Position numbers and translations under genes: made by a program. Below, in pieces: positions 35,330 to 45,255 of a stretch of DNA of 64,000 nucleotides (position 1 is its first letter; the number at the start of each line of letters is the position of its first letter). The stretch spans positions 34,204,001-34,268,000 of the forward strand of contig NC_068975.1 of NCBI RefSeq assembly GCF_016808095.1, given 5' to 3'. This DNA comes from Vigna angularis. Lineage: Eukaryota > Streptophyta > Magnoliopsida > Fabales > Fabaceae. The notes under the pieces are model-generated. The model was not told the DNA's origin. It searched no databases and saw only the letters and a list, made by a program, of their open reading frames with translations.

Positions 35330-36484
35330 GAGTTAAATATATTTTTAATCACTAAAATATCATTTTAAGTTTCATCCTTTTTAAAAAATTTATTCATTTT
35401 TATCTTCTTATATAAAAAAATTCATATTTTTAGTCTTTAAAATATAACGACTTTAGATTTTTTTCGTGAGTTATTTGATCTCAGCTTTTACGTTAAAAGT
35501 GATTGACACGTTTTTTTATTTTGAAATAAGATTAGGGGTGTGCGACGTTGTTTTTTCTGAAATCATATTGGGATTATTTTCCTTGAAAATAATTAGGGTT
35601 CTTGAGTTATTTTGAAAAAAGATTAGCTTTACTTGAAACAAGGAAGCAAGTAAGGTCGTCGCTGCTGTGGCTGTGAAAGAAACATTCTAATTGATATCTA
35701 TAATTTTTTTCTGGTTTTGTCCCTTTGCAGGCGGTGCTACACCTGCTGGTATGACTTGGGATGCTACTCCTAAGCTTTCTGGGATGGCCACCCCAACTCC
35801 TAAGAGGCAAAGATCAAGATGGGATGAAACCCCTGCTATTATGGGAAGCGCTACTCCATTGCCTGGTGCTACTCCTGCTGTTGCTTATACTCCTGGTGTT
35901 ACCCATGTTGGTGGTATTGAATAGTACAATTTGTTGAGGTGAGAGAAGGATATTGAGGAGAGGAATCGTCAAGGGACGGATGAGGAGCTTGATGCTATGT
36001 TTCCCCAAGAGGGGTATGAGATTTTGGAGCCCCCTGCTTCCTATGTGCCCATTAGGACGCCTGCTAGGAAGTTTCTTATTACTCCTACTCCGTTGGTGAC
36101 CCCTCTCTATCAAATTCCTGAAGAAAATCGTAGGCAACACTTTGATGTTCCAAAGGAGGTGCCTGGTGGAGGAGTTGTCCCAAGATGAGCAGAAGGAAAG
36201 GAAAACTGATTATTTTTAATTGATGAAAGATAACTAAAGAATCCTGATTATTTTCAAATAAAAAAAATTTCTAATTTGATTTCAGAAAAAAAAAAAAAAC
36301 GTGACACACATCTAATCTGATTTCATATAAATGCTGAGATCATGACACATAGTTAGTCATTCCATAGAAGATTTAATGTTACATTTTCAAAACTAAAAAT
36401 ACAAGTTTTCTAATTAAAATGAACAAATCTTTTAAAGAGAAATGAAACACAAAAAAAACATGATACTAAAAATATATTTAACAG
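35330..36484. mobile_element. gene-capturing TIR element (Pack-MULE-like) with an SF3B1 fragment
   Basis: The left arm (about 35330-35610) and the reverse complement of the right arm (about 36231-36484) align in order over roughly 250-280 bp. Shared blocks are GTTAAATATATTTTTA, 'gtttcat', 'atttttagt', 'aaaat(a/g)taac', 'gatctcagc', 'cacgttttttt', 'ctgaaatca' and 'ttgaaaataat(t/c)agg(g/a)ttctt'. AAAAATTAA is present on both sides (35321-35329 and 36485-36493), a 9-bp Mutator-type target duplication. The interior holds a broken piece of splicing factor SF3B1 with what looks like a 3' splice site, suggesting capture from genomic DNA rather than from mRNA. The right end is duplicated by a later 65-bp tandem repeat, so that boundary could also be 36549. 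Called by eye; the arms are diverged. Confidence 0.72.
35731..36206 (+). pseudogene. SF3B1 (SF3b155) N-terminal fragment inside the TIR element
   Basis: A 3' splice-site-like 'tttgcag' ends at 35730, and coding similarity starts at once. The TPxxRWDETP region ('GATPAGMTWDATPK', 'KRQRSRWDETPAIMGSAT') is followed by 'EKDIEERNR', '[16 protein letters not shown]', '[12 protein letters not shown]' and 'QIPEENRR'. This is the disordered N-terminal part of the U2 snRNP protein SF3B1, which binds U2AF and is phosphorylated at TP repeats. Two stop codons, TAG (35922-35924) and TGA (35940-35942), interrupt the frame. Around the first, a stretch present in full-length SF3B1 is missing. Near 36165 the similarity jumps to a later part of the protein in another frame ('DEQKERK'). 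No HEAT repeats are present. It cannot make SF3B1, though fragments could be transcribed. Confidence 0.85.
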
Positions 36485-36595
36485 AAAAATTAAAATCACA
36501 TTACTCTTGTTAGAAACAGAGACTAAACCACTAAAAATATATTTAACAGAAAAATTAAAATCACACTACTCTTAGTAGAAACAGAGACTAAACCA
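36466..36595. repeat. 65-bp tandem duplication at the right end of the TIR element
   Basis: Two units (36466-36530 and 36531-36595) with a few differences ('ttact' against 'ctact', 'cttgttag' against 'cttagtag'). Each unit contains the last 19 bases of the element, the AAAAATTAA flank and adjacent sequence. Confidence 0.85.
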
Positions 36596-37756
36596 TATTA
36601 AGTAGTTACATGAACAAAATAGTTTGAGAAAGCAAAGACATGTTTTGGTGTTCACACTAGCATGAAATTGCATAATCAAACTGGAAAGATGACTTTATTA
36701 TCCATATCCATTAAATGTAGATATATCCTGTTTTATTGAAGAGAATTTATACCAAATATGACCTCTTAATGTCATGTAAGTACACAAAGTTAGGAAGAGA
36801 AAATTTAATTATTATAAAAAATAAGAACTTCAGGCAAGGATAGAATATAATTGAAAGGATCAATTCATTAATAAACTGAATTAAACTTTTAAAATAAAAT
36901 AAGGCATTATAAAATTGATTGAAACTATGTAATGTTAAGGAAGTCCCAAAAAACCTTCACAAAACATCATCTTCCCTAGATAAGGTTAATCATATCTTAA
37001 TACATATTTTTTTTACAACATTTTAATATAATATATATGTTATTTTTTTTATTAAATCTAAAATTCGTAAGCATAATAAAAAAATAAATTAATAAAAAAT
37101 AATATATATATATTATGTTTATAAAAATATTTTTTTTCTTAAATAAGTCCGAGAAATATTAAGTTACCATTGATGTTATATGTTTTGGTTTTATAAAATA
37201 TGCAATGTGGGACATTTACAAAATTATAAGGAATAGATGTAAAGGAAGCTTCTTCAGGTTTATAGTAGGAAAGTCTTCATATAATTTGCTTTGGACTTAA
37301 AAAAAATAACCATGTGGAGTGAAAGCCCAGATATCAAAATCTAACCACTCTGAAAGACTTCCTTGGTACATTAAAAAAAATATTATTGCTGGGTTATGCT
37401 AAAAATCCTTTTTATCTTTAACGTTTTCTTAGCCCAAGAGGAGTTGTGGCCAGCCTAGATATACAGTGCTTAGTTCTTGTTTTCTGTTTTCTGAATTTTG
37501 TTTGTCTGTTGATCATGTTCAAAGCAATCAACTAGGTTGTCAATTGCAATACCCATTGAATATATAACTACCATGGTAGCAATTCAAATAATTCTGGTAG
37601 CAGTAGAAACCATATTTCTATAAACAAAAACATTGATATCTTGCCAAATTAATCTCATGCAAAAATGCGTGAAAGAACACCTTCTATCCAATCAAAAAGG
37701 TCTCTCAACAAACATTTGTGGTGCTACCATTGCCACCGCTTATATCCTTGACAGAC
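36596..37756. other. AT-rich spacer and 3' region of the CIPK20-type locus
   Basis: No gene seen. The last few hundred bases are probably the 3' UTR of the minus-strand kinase locus. Confidence 0.4.
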
Positions 37757-39047
37757 TTAAATAATTTCTTTGAAAGAAGGTTTGAGGTACTGTTCCCTGA
37801 ATTTTGAATATTCCAATGTGTTTCCAGCTACTTTTGTCACCTCAACAACATGCAAGGAAGATGTAACTTCAAAAATTTCTGCATGTAGGATGAGTTGGCC
37901 TTTTATTCCTGATTTGCATCCCTCCAATCTAACAATCCCATCTTTCTTCAAGACTTTAAATTTATCATCTATCTGTGCTATCTCTTCAAGCATTGATACA
38001 ACAGTAGAAGGTCTTTCTCTGGTAGTAAATCTCGTTAGCTGTCTTTCATTATGATCATTTTCAAACAAACCAGAAAGATCAAGACCTGATGAAAGTGATA
38101 TCAAATCAAATGCATTGAACTGATATAGCTTCAAGGGGCTTTCTTTTTTGGTTGACATTGGACTGCCATCTGAATCTGATGAATCAAATACAACCTGAAC
38201 ATCCAAGATATCATCTCCATTTCTGGGGAACAATCTGCACGTACCCCTTTCTAAACCAACGACTTTGCACAATCTTAGCAACACTAATTCTACTCGTTGG
38301 ATTGGGATCAAGGATCCTATAAATAAGTCTTTTCACATCTATAGAGAACCATTTTGGGAATTGGCAATCTGCTTTGATAATCTTCTTATACATCTCCATC
38401 AAATTCCTGTCGTTGAAAGGAGCAAAACCTGCCAAAAGAACATAGAGAATCACTCCACAAGACCATATATCTGTCTTGGCTCCATCATATCCTTTATTCT
38501 TTATAACCTCAGGAGCAACATAGGCTGGAGTTCCACATATTGTGTGAAGTAGGCCATCCTTCTTTTTGGATTCAACCAATGCGCTCAAACCAAAATCCGT
38601 AATTTTGAGATCCCCATTTTCATCAAGAAGAAGATTCTCTGGCTTGAGATCACGATGACACACCCCTAAGCTGTGGCAGTAATCAACAGCATCAATCAGC
38701 TGCTGAAAATATTTTCTTGCTACATCCTCCTTCAACCTTCCTCGGGACACTTTATGAAAAAGTTCGCCACCTTTCACCAATTCCATTGCAAAATATATCT
38801 TTGTCTTGGTTGCCATGACCTCGTACAGCTGCACAATGTTGGGGTGCCTCACAAGGCGCATCACTGAGATTTCGCGCTTGATTTGATCCTTCATACCCTC
38901 CTTCATCATCATCATCTCTTTGTTGATAACTTTCACGGCCACGCTCTGGCCTGTCTTCAAGTTCCTTGCATGGTAAACTTTGGCGAAATTGCCTTGTCCA
39001 AGGAAGCGTCCAATCTCGTACTTTTGCATCACAATTTTTTTCTCCAT
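37757..39047 (-). pseudogene. CIPK20: CBL-interacting protein kinase, CIPK20 type, frame-shifted between kinase and NAF domains
   Basis: From the ATG at 39047 (an in-frame ATG at 39077 lies upstream) an intronless kinase domain is complete: '[14 protein letters not shown]', VAVK lysine (about 39), '[18 protein letters not shown]', DFG, and '[10 protein letters not shown]'. The frame ends at a TGA at 38211-38213, just after the last kinase helix ('WFRKGY'). The rest of the family protein follows at once in another frame, open to a stop at 37757: an acidic linker, then the NAF motif 'NAFDLISLSSGLDLSGLF' and a phosphatase-interaction region ('AEIFEVTSSLHVVEV'). The frame change lies within about 38214-38260. 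I found no intron that repairs it. It may be a real one-base mutation or an assembly error. As read, the product is a kinase of about 278 residues lacking the autoinhibitory CBL-binding domain. The sequence resembles Arabidopsis CIPK20 throughout. Confidence 0.88.
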
Positions 39048-39077
39048 TCCTCCTGATTCCTGAAAGTTGAGGAACAA

Positions 39078-40829
39078 AAGGAATGATCTGAAAAAGGAGT
39101 GAGATCAAGAAGAAGTAACACATAAGATTGTCTTGCTCTTACGGTCCCCACTCTCCATTTTGTCAATGTGGAACACTTGGAAAAACCAAGACTGGTGTAG
39201 GGAAAACGTGAAGGCTTAGGAGGCTGTGTGGAGGAATCACCTTTGGCAGCGTGAGGGGTGTTCCTCTTGGTGCAAAGAGATGAAGATCTGACAAAATGGT
39301 TAGAGAGGAATTTAAGCTAACAAAACACCAAATCAAGACCCAACCAGTAGTGGCAATGTATAAAAATAGTGAAATGAACAAAAATATACGGGAATGGTTT
39401 GTTTGTGGTATTGTTTTAGCTGCATCTGCACTTCAGGGACATGACAGTATTTACCAAGATTGCTGACATTCACATCAGTTGAGACTAAAGCTTACTTTTC
39501 AGTCGTTATTTCAAATTCTACAACCTGAATTTTAAACTCTAATTTCAGTATATACCATCAAAACACCAGCTCCTCCCAATGCACCATCTCAGGTATTGTA
39601 AATAAATGTTTGCTTTTTAATTTGTTTCCATTTTTAATTTGTTTTTATACATTTACCAATACGACTGAACTATATAGACCCGATTGGAGAATTCTGGATA
39701 GACACTTAAAAGAAACAAAAAATAAATAAAATCTAAATTTTATATAAGCTAAAATAATTTATGTATGAACTTATTTATAAAATTCGTGATTCATTTCTTA
39801 AGAACAGAAAAAGTGAGTTTTCTTCTATTTTAATACAAAATTAAAATGTTTAATTCTTTTAGAAGGAATTCATGCAATAAGTTAACATGGAACAAACTAT
39901 AAAATATCCTTCAAAGGTCATCACATCAACATTTTAAATTGATTCTCCAACATGAAAATTACTTTTCACTAAGCTTACAGGGCTTTATCCCAGAGGGAGC
40001 CCTTCCAGAAATTCTCAAAGGCCCAAGACAAGCCCAGGCGAGGGGGTTTGGAAATAGTTTTCAACCAGCAATAGACGCGCCTCGGTTAGTACCTCATTAG
40101 CTGCGTCATTGCCCCAAGCGCAAAGATGGTTGTTACAGGGTATTCTGTATCAATATATAGAACAACCTCAAATTAATGAGACACACATGATCGATGTGGA
40201 GCCCATTGTTTATTTTTACTCAGTAATCACCTGACCTTTTTCAGGGAAATGTAAACCGGGGAGGAGAGAAACAGAATTTGGAAGGTGGCAGGTAACCAAA
40301 ACATATTAATTATTGTTCAATTATCATTGTTAAGTTTGAATATCTCATTACCCTTTTGGATAAAGTGCAGTACCTGTTCTGATATATCTGTTTCTTATCA
40401 CAATTTCAGATTTACAGACTATTAATTCAAGACTCGTTCTCCCTCTACCTCACACCTTTCTTTATGTAATTCCAACTTTTTCTAAATTTCTAAAATACTT
40501 TCTTTATGTAATTCCAATGTTTTCTAAATATATTCTTCTGACAGAAAGCCGGTTAACTCTGCATCGAATCTTGAAATCCATTTAAGTGTTTTAGACTGTG
40601 TTCGCATTAACAGAATTTACTGTTCGTGTGAATTACAGGGCGATGAATTGAAAGTGAGGTGGTGTTCGTTTGAGAGGATTGGCGAAGAAAAGCGCGGACC
40701 GATTTGCGGGATACATCCAATATTCATCACCCGCGGAAGTGAGAAGATTTGCAGTGATTTTATGTAAAATGTCGTGTGTGCCCCGTAACTTTATATTAAA
40801 TTCCAGTGCATCCTATCAATTCTGCACCA
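39078..40829. other. upstream region of the CIPK20-type locus and spacer
   Basis: The first few hundred bases are the 5' region of the minus-strand kinase. Between 39970 and 40800 the base composition rises and the sequence looks repeat-derived ('ggcgaagaaaagcgcggacc', 'cacccgcggaagtgag'), but I could not place its boundaries or family. No gene seen. Confidence 0.35.
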
Positions 40830-41686
40830 GATAACCGATTATGGTGAAGGGTAACCGATTACGAAGGGTATATTCCTGAGCTACGGATAGCTGGTGATAC
40901 GGTGCTTGAAACAGCCATTGAACAGGAAAGGGGATGGGCGTATTGTTGGTTTTGATTTGCAGGGTTGTAGAGGAGGAGGAAGAAGGAGGTTGTGCGTGTT
41001 GGTGGAATGCAACAGGTGGATGTTGAAGATGAAGAAAGGGGATGGGCGTCTTTGAGAAGATGATGAACAGTGGATGATGCAGGCGTAACCGGTTACAGGT
41101 TTGGCTTTGCGGTTACACTAATGTGAAAGAAAGTGTGCATAGCTGTAACCGGTTACGAGGCTTGTAACCGATTACACTGCTTCCTGGAAACGGCTTCTTC
41201 TGCTTCGCTCAACTCATCACTGCTTCTCCTTCTCCATTCCAGGTTTCACACGTCCAACTCCATCTCCTTGATTCTTCCAGCCAACATTTATGCTTTCTTC
41301 CTTGTGCACATGACGTCTCCCTCTCCAAGGCCAAGACAATGGATCAAATCTTTTCCTCCACGGCTGCTTCAACACGTCCTCATTCCAGCCCTTTACTCAT
41401 GGCTGCTAGATGGTTCTCTTCTATGGATGCTTCCCCTTCTTCCAAGGCCATATATTGACTTCTCTTTGCTGGACTTCCTTCTTCATTTTGCTGCTGCCAT
41501 GAACGCTTAAAGTGTTGGTGCTGGACCGTCCCTTGCTGTTGTGTTGTTTCCTCAAAAGCTTGATTTAATGATCAATTCCAAACGTTCTAGCCCCTGGATG
41601 ATGGTGTAAGGCCGTGACATTATGTAGCTTGCTGCATATCTCTCTTCTCAAAACCGTGAACTCCCAAGTGGAAAAGCACTTCAAAA
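40830..41686. mobile_element. unclassified insertion flanked by an 11-bp direct repeat
   Basis: ATTCTGCACCA occurs immediately left (40819-40829) and right (41687-41697) of an 857-bp GC-richer segment, which could be a target duplication. No terminal inverted repeats were seen. The segment carries several copies of the palindrome-like GTAACCGRTTAC (40851-40862, 41085-41096, 41145-41156, 41164-41175). The ORF at 41133-41510 has no recognised domain. Confidence 0.3.
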
Positions 41687-41697
41687 ATTCTGCACCA

Positions 41698-41941
41698 AAA
41701 TCGTTTCACTATTTTACTCTAATATTTATATATATTCCATTTTAATATAATATACAACTCAAAAGTTTAATTGTGAATTTTAATTATAACAATATCGTTT
41801 CACTGTAGATTATTAATCTCATAATTATTATTTTTATTATTAGTAATGTTATTATTATTATTATAATTAGTATAATTATTATTAATAAGGACATTTTTAG
41901 TTATATTTTCTTTAATGCGTAAGTTATACATTTTTCCAAAG
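41698..41941. other. short AT-rich spacer
   Basis: Contains a second 'atcgtttcact' phrase and an ATT/ATA-rich run near 41820-41885. No gene seen. Confidence 0.4.
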
Positions 41942-41946
41942 CAAAG

Positions 41947-44568
41947 TGTAAAGAATCGTTTAAAAAAAAAAAAAAAAAAAAAATAGAAGACAAGGGAGGA
42001 AGCAACGAGCGCTGCCACAAGGGACAGCAAACGTTGCTTCCCCTTAAAAACAAAAGAAAGAAAAACAAGAAAGGAAAGAGAAGAAGAAGGGGAGAGAAGG
42101 GGAGGCAACTGGGAGAATAAAGAGTAGGGTCGGGATTCAGTTTTGGGAAGGGGATTCCTTGCTGCAAAACTGAGAGAAAGGTGAGGTGAGCTGCTGTTGA
42201 AGCTGCAAGGAGACTTTGGTGGTGCATTTGGAAGAGTTGAAGAGTTGCTGGAAGTTCTGGAAGAGAAGAAGAGGAGAAATTTTGGGAGTTGGAAGTGATT
42301 CAAGGAGATCTTCAAGAGGTAAGGGGAGCTAGATCTTTTGTTTAATTGTTGTAATAGATTGTATTTGATGCAAATATGAGGATTTAGAGATGAAATTGGA
42401 GTTACTGGGTTTCTGGAAAACCAGATGTGATTCTGCAGAATTCTGCAGAAACACGTTCGTCCAAAAATGGGGTTCGACCATTTAGGGGTCGGCCAAATTA
42501 TGAACGTTCGGTATTTTTCTGAACGTTCGCACCAAATTCAGAACGTTCGGTTTTTGTTCTGAACGTTCGTCCTCGTAGCTCGGTTTGCGCGTTCGTCCGA
42601 GTGTTCAGCGTTCGTCTTCGGCCTGTTGCTGAACGTTCGTCCAAAGAAGTGTTCGGCTTAAGCGTTCGTCCAAAGTGTTCCGTTTGAGCGTTCGGTTTGT
42701 AGGAGTTAGTTAGCGTTCGTCCTTGTTGAGTTTTAATGATATTAGGGTTCGGTCTTAGTAGATTTTGTTTCTGTATGTGTAAATAGTCAGCGTTCGGTCT
42801 TGTTCTGTTGAGCATTCGGTTGTAGTTTAAATTCTCATTTTGAGTGTTCGGTCTTGGTTTCAATCTGATTGTGAGCGTTCGGTCTTAATTCGATTTCCAA
42901 TCTTAAACGTTCGTCCATATGGTGTTCGACCCTGTAGCGTTTAATCTCATAGCGTTCGGCCCAAGTACTAGATCTCAGCGTTCGGTCTAAGTTCTCTATT
43001 TCAGTGTTCGATCTTAAGTAGTATTCTTAAGATTTAATCTTGAACGTTCGGTTTTGATGTATTAGTGTGCGTTCGGTTTTAAATTCAGAATCCTTAATTT
43101 AGATCTGGAACGTTCGGTTGTAAATTGATATTCGTAAGGTTGGATCATGAACGTTCGGTCTTAGTGTACTAGAAATTGTAGCGTTCGTTCTTTTAGGATT
43201 CGGATTTAGCGTTCGTCCAATATGGTGTTCGATAAAATAGCGTTCGGCCTAAGTATCAATCCCAGCGTTCGACCTAATGGTGTGATCAGTGAAATAGCGT
43301 TCGGCCTGTTAGTAAATAGCGTTCGGCCTGATAGTATAGGGTTTGATATCGTCCGTCCAAATAGCGTTCGGCCTATTGATTGGTTATTAGCGTTCGTCCG
43401 ATGTTTGGCAATTAGCGTTCGTCCATTTGGCAATTAGCGTTCGTCCGTGGTGTTCACTTAATAGCGTTCGTCCTGGGTGGTGAATAGTGCTCGTCCAAAT
43501 AGTATTTTACAAATAAGTTGGATTCCAAGTTCCTTTGCTCTTGGGTTGAATTATGTGTACCAATGGTTGGAATATTGTCTGTGACGTGATTTATTTGAAA
43601 ATATGTGAATGTATGAAATATGTTGGATTTGTTGTGATAATATGGTGGTATCTGAATATTCATAATTGTGGTTAAGTTTCAAAGTAACAATATGATTCAT
43701 GGACGTAATTCCATGATCTTCAAGGAGAGGATACATGGTGGTGTTTTGGGGGGTTGTATAGAATGATTACATGGTAGCTCAGTTTTGGGGGTCATCCTGA
43801 AGCTCCAATGGTCTTTCTTCTCATATAGAGAGGATTGAACCATGTGGTGAGGAGTAGCAGGAGGTCCTAGTCTTGGGTGCTTCCACATGACCCAAGGTGA
43901 GTGATAACGGATTAACCTCGTGATTGTGGCCGGGCGGGAGTGCCCAAAGTTTCACCAGGCGGTAGTGCCAGAGCGGTAGTGCTCAAGTTCCATAAAACCA
44001 CTACGAGTGCAAGACCCGCCATAGCTCGGTAATCATTCTAGTCCGGACGAGTCGATCTATAAAGCAACGAGTCAGGGTATCAAGTAACAAGTCTTGTGAT
44101 GTCAGTTTAACATGTTTGGATGAATGTTTACATGTCATGGGAGTGTGTGAAATATAAATGATTGCATGAATTAACTGTGCTGTATGTATAACATGCTTTT
44201 ATATCTAGCTCACCCTTGCATTGTTTTGTGTTGTGTGCTGTTTGGGTATGTTTCTTTGGCGATGATCATCCACTTGGATGGGAGCAGATGGTGGAGAGGA
44301 AACTTTGGGAGCAGCTCTTGAAGGAGACGGCAGTGCTGCAGCGTAGAGTTACTAGTTTTTATTTCGTGAACTCGATTAATTACATTTGGTGTAATTTAAG
44401 TTTTAAATTTTCCGTAATTTCCATGGGAGATTCCAATAATCGTATTGTCAATTCCGCACTATTTATTAAGGATGACTGTAATCCTTAATTACTCTTGACT
44501 GCTTTCCTGTATTATGCATGATGACGTCCTTATTATATATGCATGATGTATATATTTGGGACGTTACA
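41947..44568. mobile_element. 2.6-kb solo LTR
   Basis: Starts TGTAA and ends TTACA, an inverted pair. CAAAG lies directly on both sides (41942-41946 and 44569-44573), a 5-bp target duplication. No gag or pol sequence lies within or beside it, and there is no second copy nearby. This is the structure left when the two LTRs of a large element recombine. The right terminus, reading TGTAACGTCCC on the minus strand, resembles long plant Ty3/gypsy LTRs, so a gypsy origin is likely but unproven. A transcript-leader-like part (about 42000-42320, with a possible splice donor 'gaggtaagg') precedes a GTTCG-motif array. ORFs inside are spurious. Confidence 0.78.
42448..43500. repeat. array of GCGTTCG(G/T)(C/T)C motifs with irregular spacing
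   Basis: About 38 GTTCG cores were counted by hand in roughly 1,050 bases, mostly as AGCGTTCGGTC, AGCGTTCGTCC or the palindromic GAACGTTC. They are spaced about 10-60 bases apart with largely unrelated AT-rich spacers. All are in the same orientation, apart from the self-complementary part. Translated on the minus strand, the array gives a 'GRTL..PN' pseudo-repeat. It is dense in CpG within AT-rich surroundings. Confidence 0.9.
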
Positions 44569-44689
44569 CAAAGTCATTTCCTTTTCCAAACTAATACCTC
44601 TTTATTTTATTTTTCAGTTTCTTTTATAATTATTTTAATATTATAATTTAAAAAGATCTACATCTTAATAAAATTAGGTATATTATATT

Positions 44690-45060
44690 TTTTAATTTAT
44701 TAAAATTAAGTTGATTATTTAGTTTTTATAATTTTTAAATATTAATTTTATAAATTATTCATAATTTTTTTCTTTATAAACATTTTTACAATTAAATATT
44801 ACATTACAAAATAACATTTTATAATACTTTTATAAGTAAGGGCAATTTGGTAATCTATATTTTCTACCAATTAAACTAATTTTTAAAATCTATCACATCA
44901 ATCAAATCCTACACTAATTCTCACAAACTTTCCTTCCAAATCCACTCTCAATTAACCTCAAATCCACTCAAAAAAACAACAAAAAAATTACCCTCAAATC
45001 CACTCAAATCATCTCCTCCAAATCATCTCCCTCAAATACCTTCAAAAGAACACACCCTTA
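44690..45060. repeat. dispersed repeat, copy B
   Basis: Related to 2070-2375 over about 300-370 bases, with the same order of phrases ('ttttataattaaat'-like, 'ctaccaatt', 'cacatcaatcaaat', 'acactaattctcacaaac', then CCACTCAAATC / CTCCAAATCATCTCC). It lies a short distance to the right of the solo LTR. Confidence 0.5.
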
Positions 45061-45255
45061 CAGTTTCCAAAATCTAGTTTTTTTCTTTTTTAATTTTGAA
45101 TGTGTGTTTCGAATTTTTTTTAGGTTTATTAATTAATTTTGTTATATTTTTTTGTTTTAAAAAATAATTTTAACTTTTTATTATATTTACTTGTTTATAT
45201 ATTGGTTGAAATATTAAAATATTTTATTATTTTTGTTGTTTGTATATTTAATTTT

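Noticed and set aside
35691..36188. Functional short SF3B1 paralogue
   Set aside because: Two stop codons, deletions, a frame jump and absence of HEAT repeats; located inside a transposon-like element.
38200..38260. Intron repairing the CIPK20-type frame (donor GTACGTG near 38240)
   Set aside because: The downstream AG candidates I tried give the wrong phase or an intron too short for plants, and this CIPK clade is normally intronless.
41133..41510. 125-codon ORF as a gene
   Set aside because: No domain, Leu/Ser-rich, located in a repeat-derived insertion.
42498..43433. 'GRTL..PN' repeat protein on the minus strand
   Set aside because: An artefact of translating the GCGTTCG motif array; frames are broken and there is no conserved start.
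42448..43500. CRISPR-like array
   Set aside because: The repeated core is only 5-11 bases, spacing is irregular, and the surroundings are an LTR in plant DNA with no cas genes.
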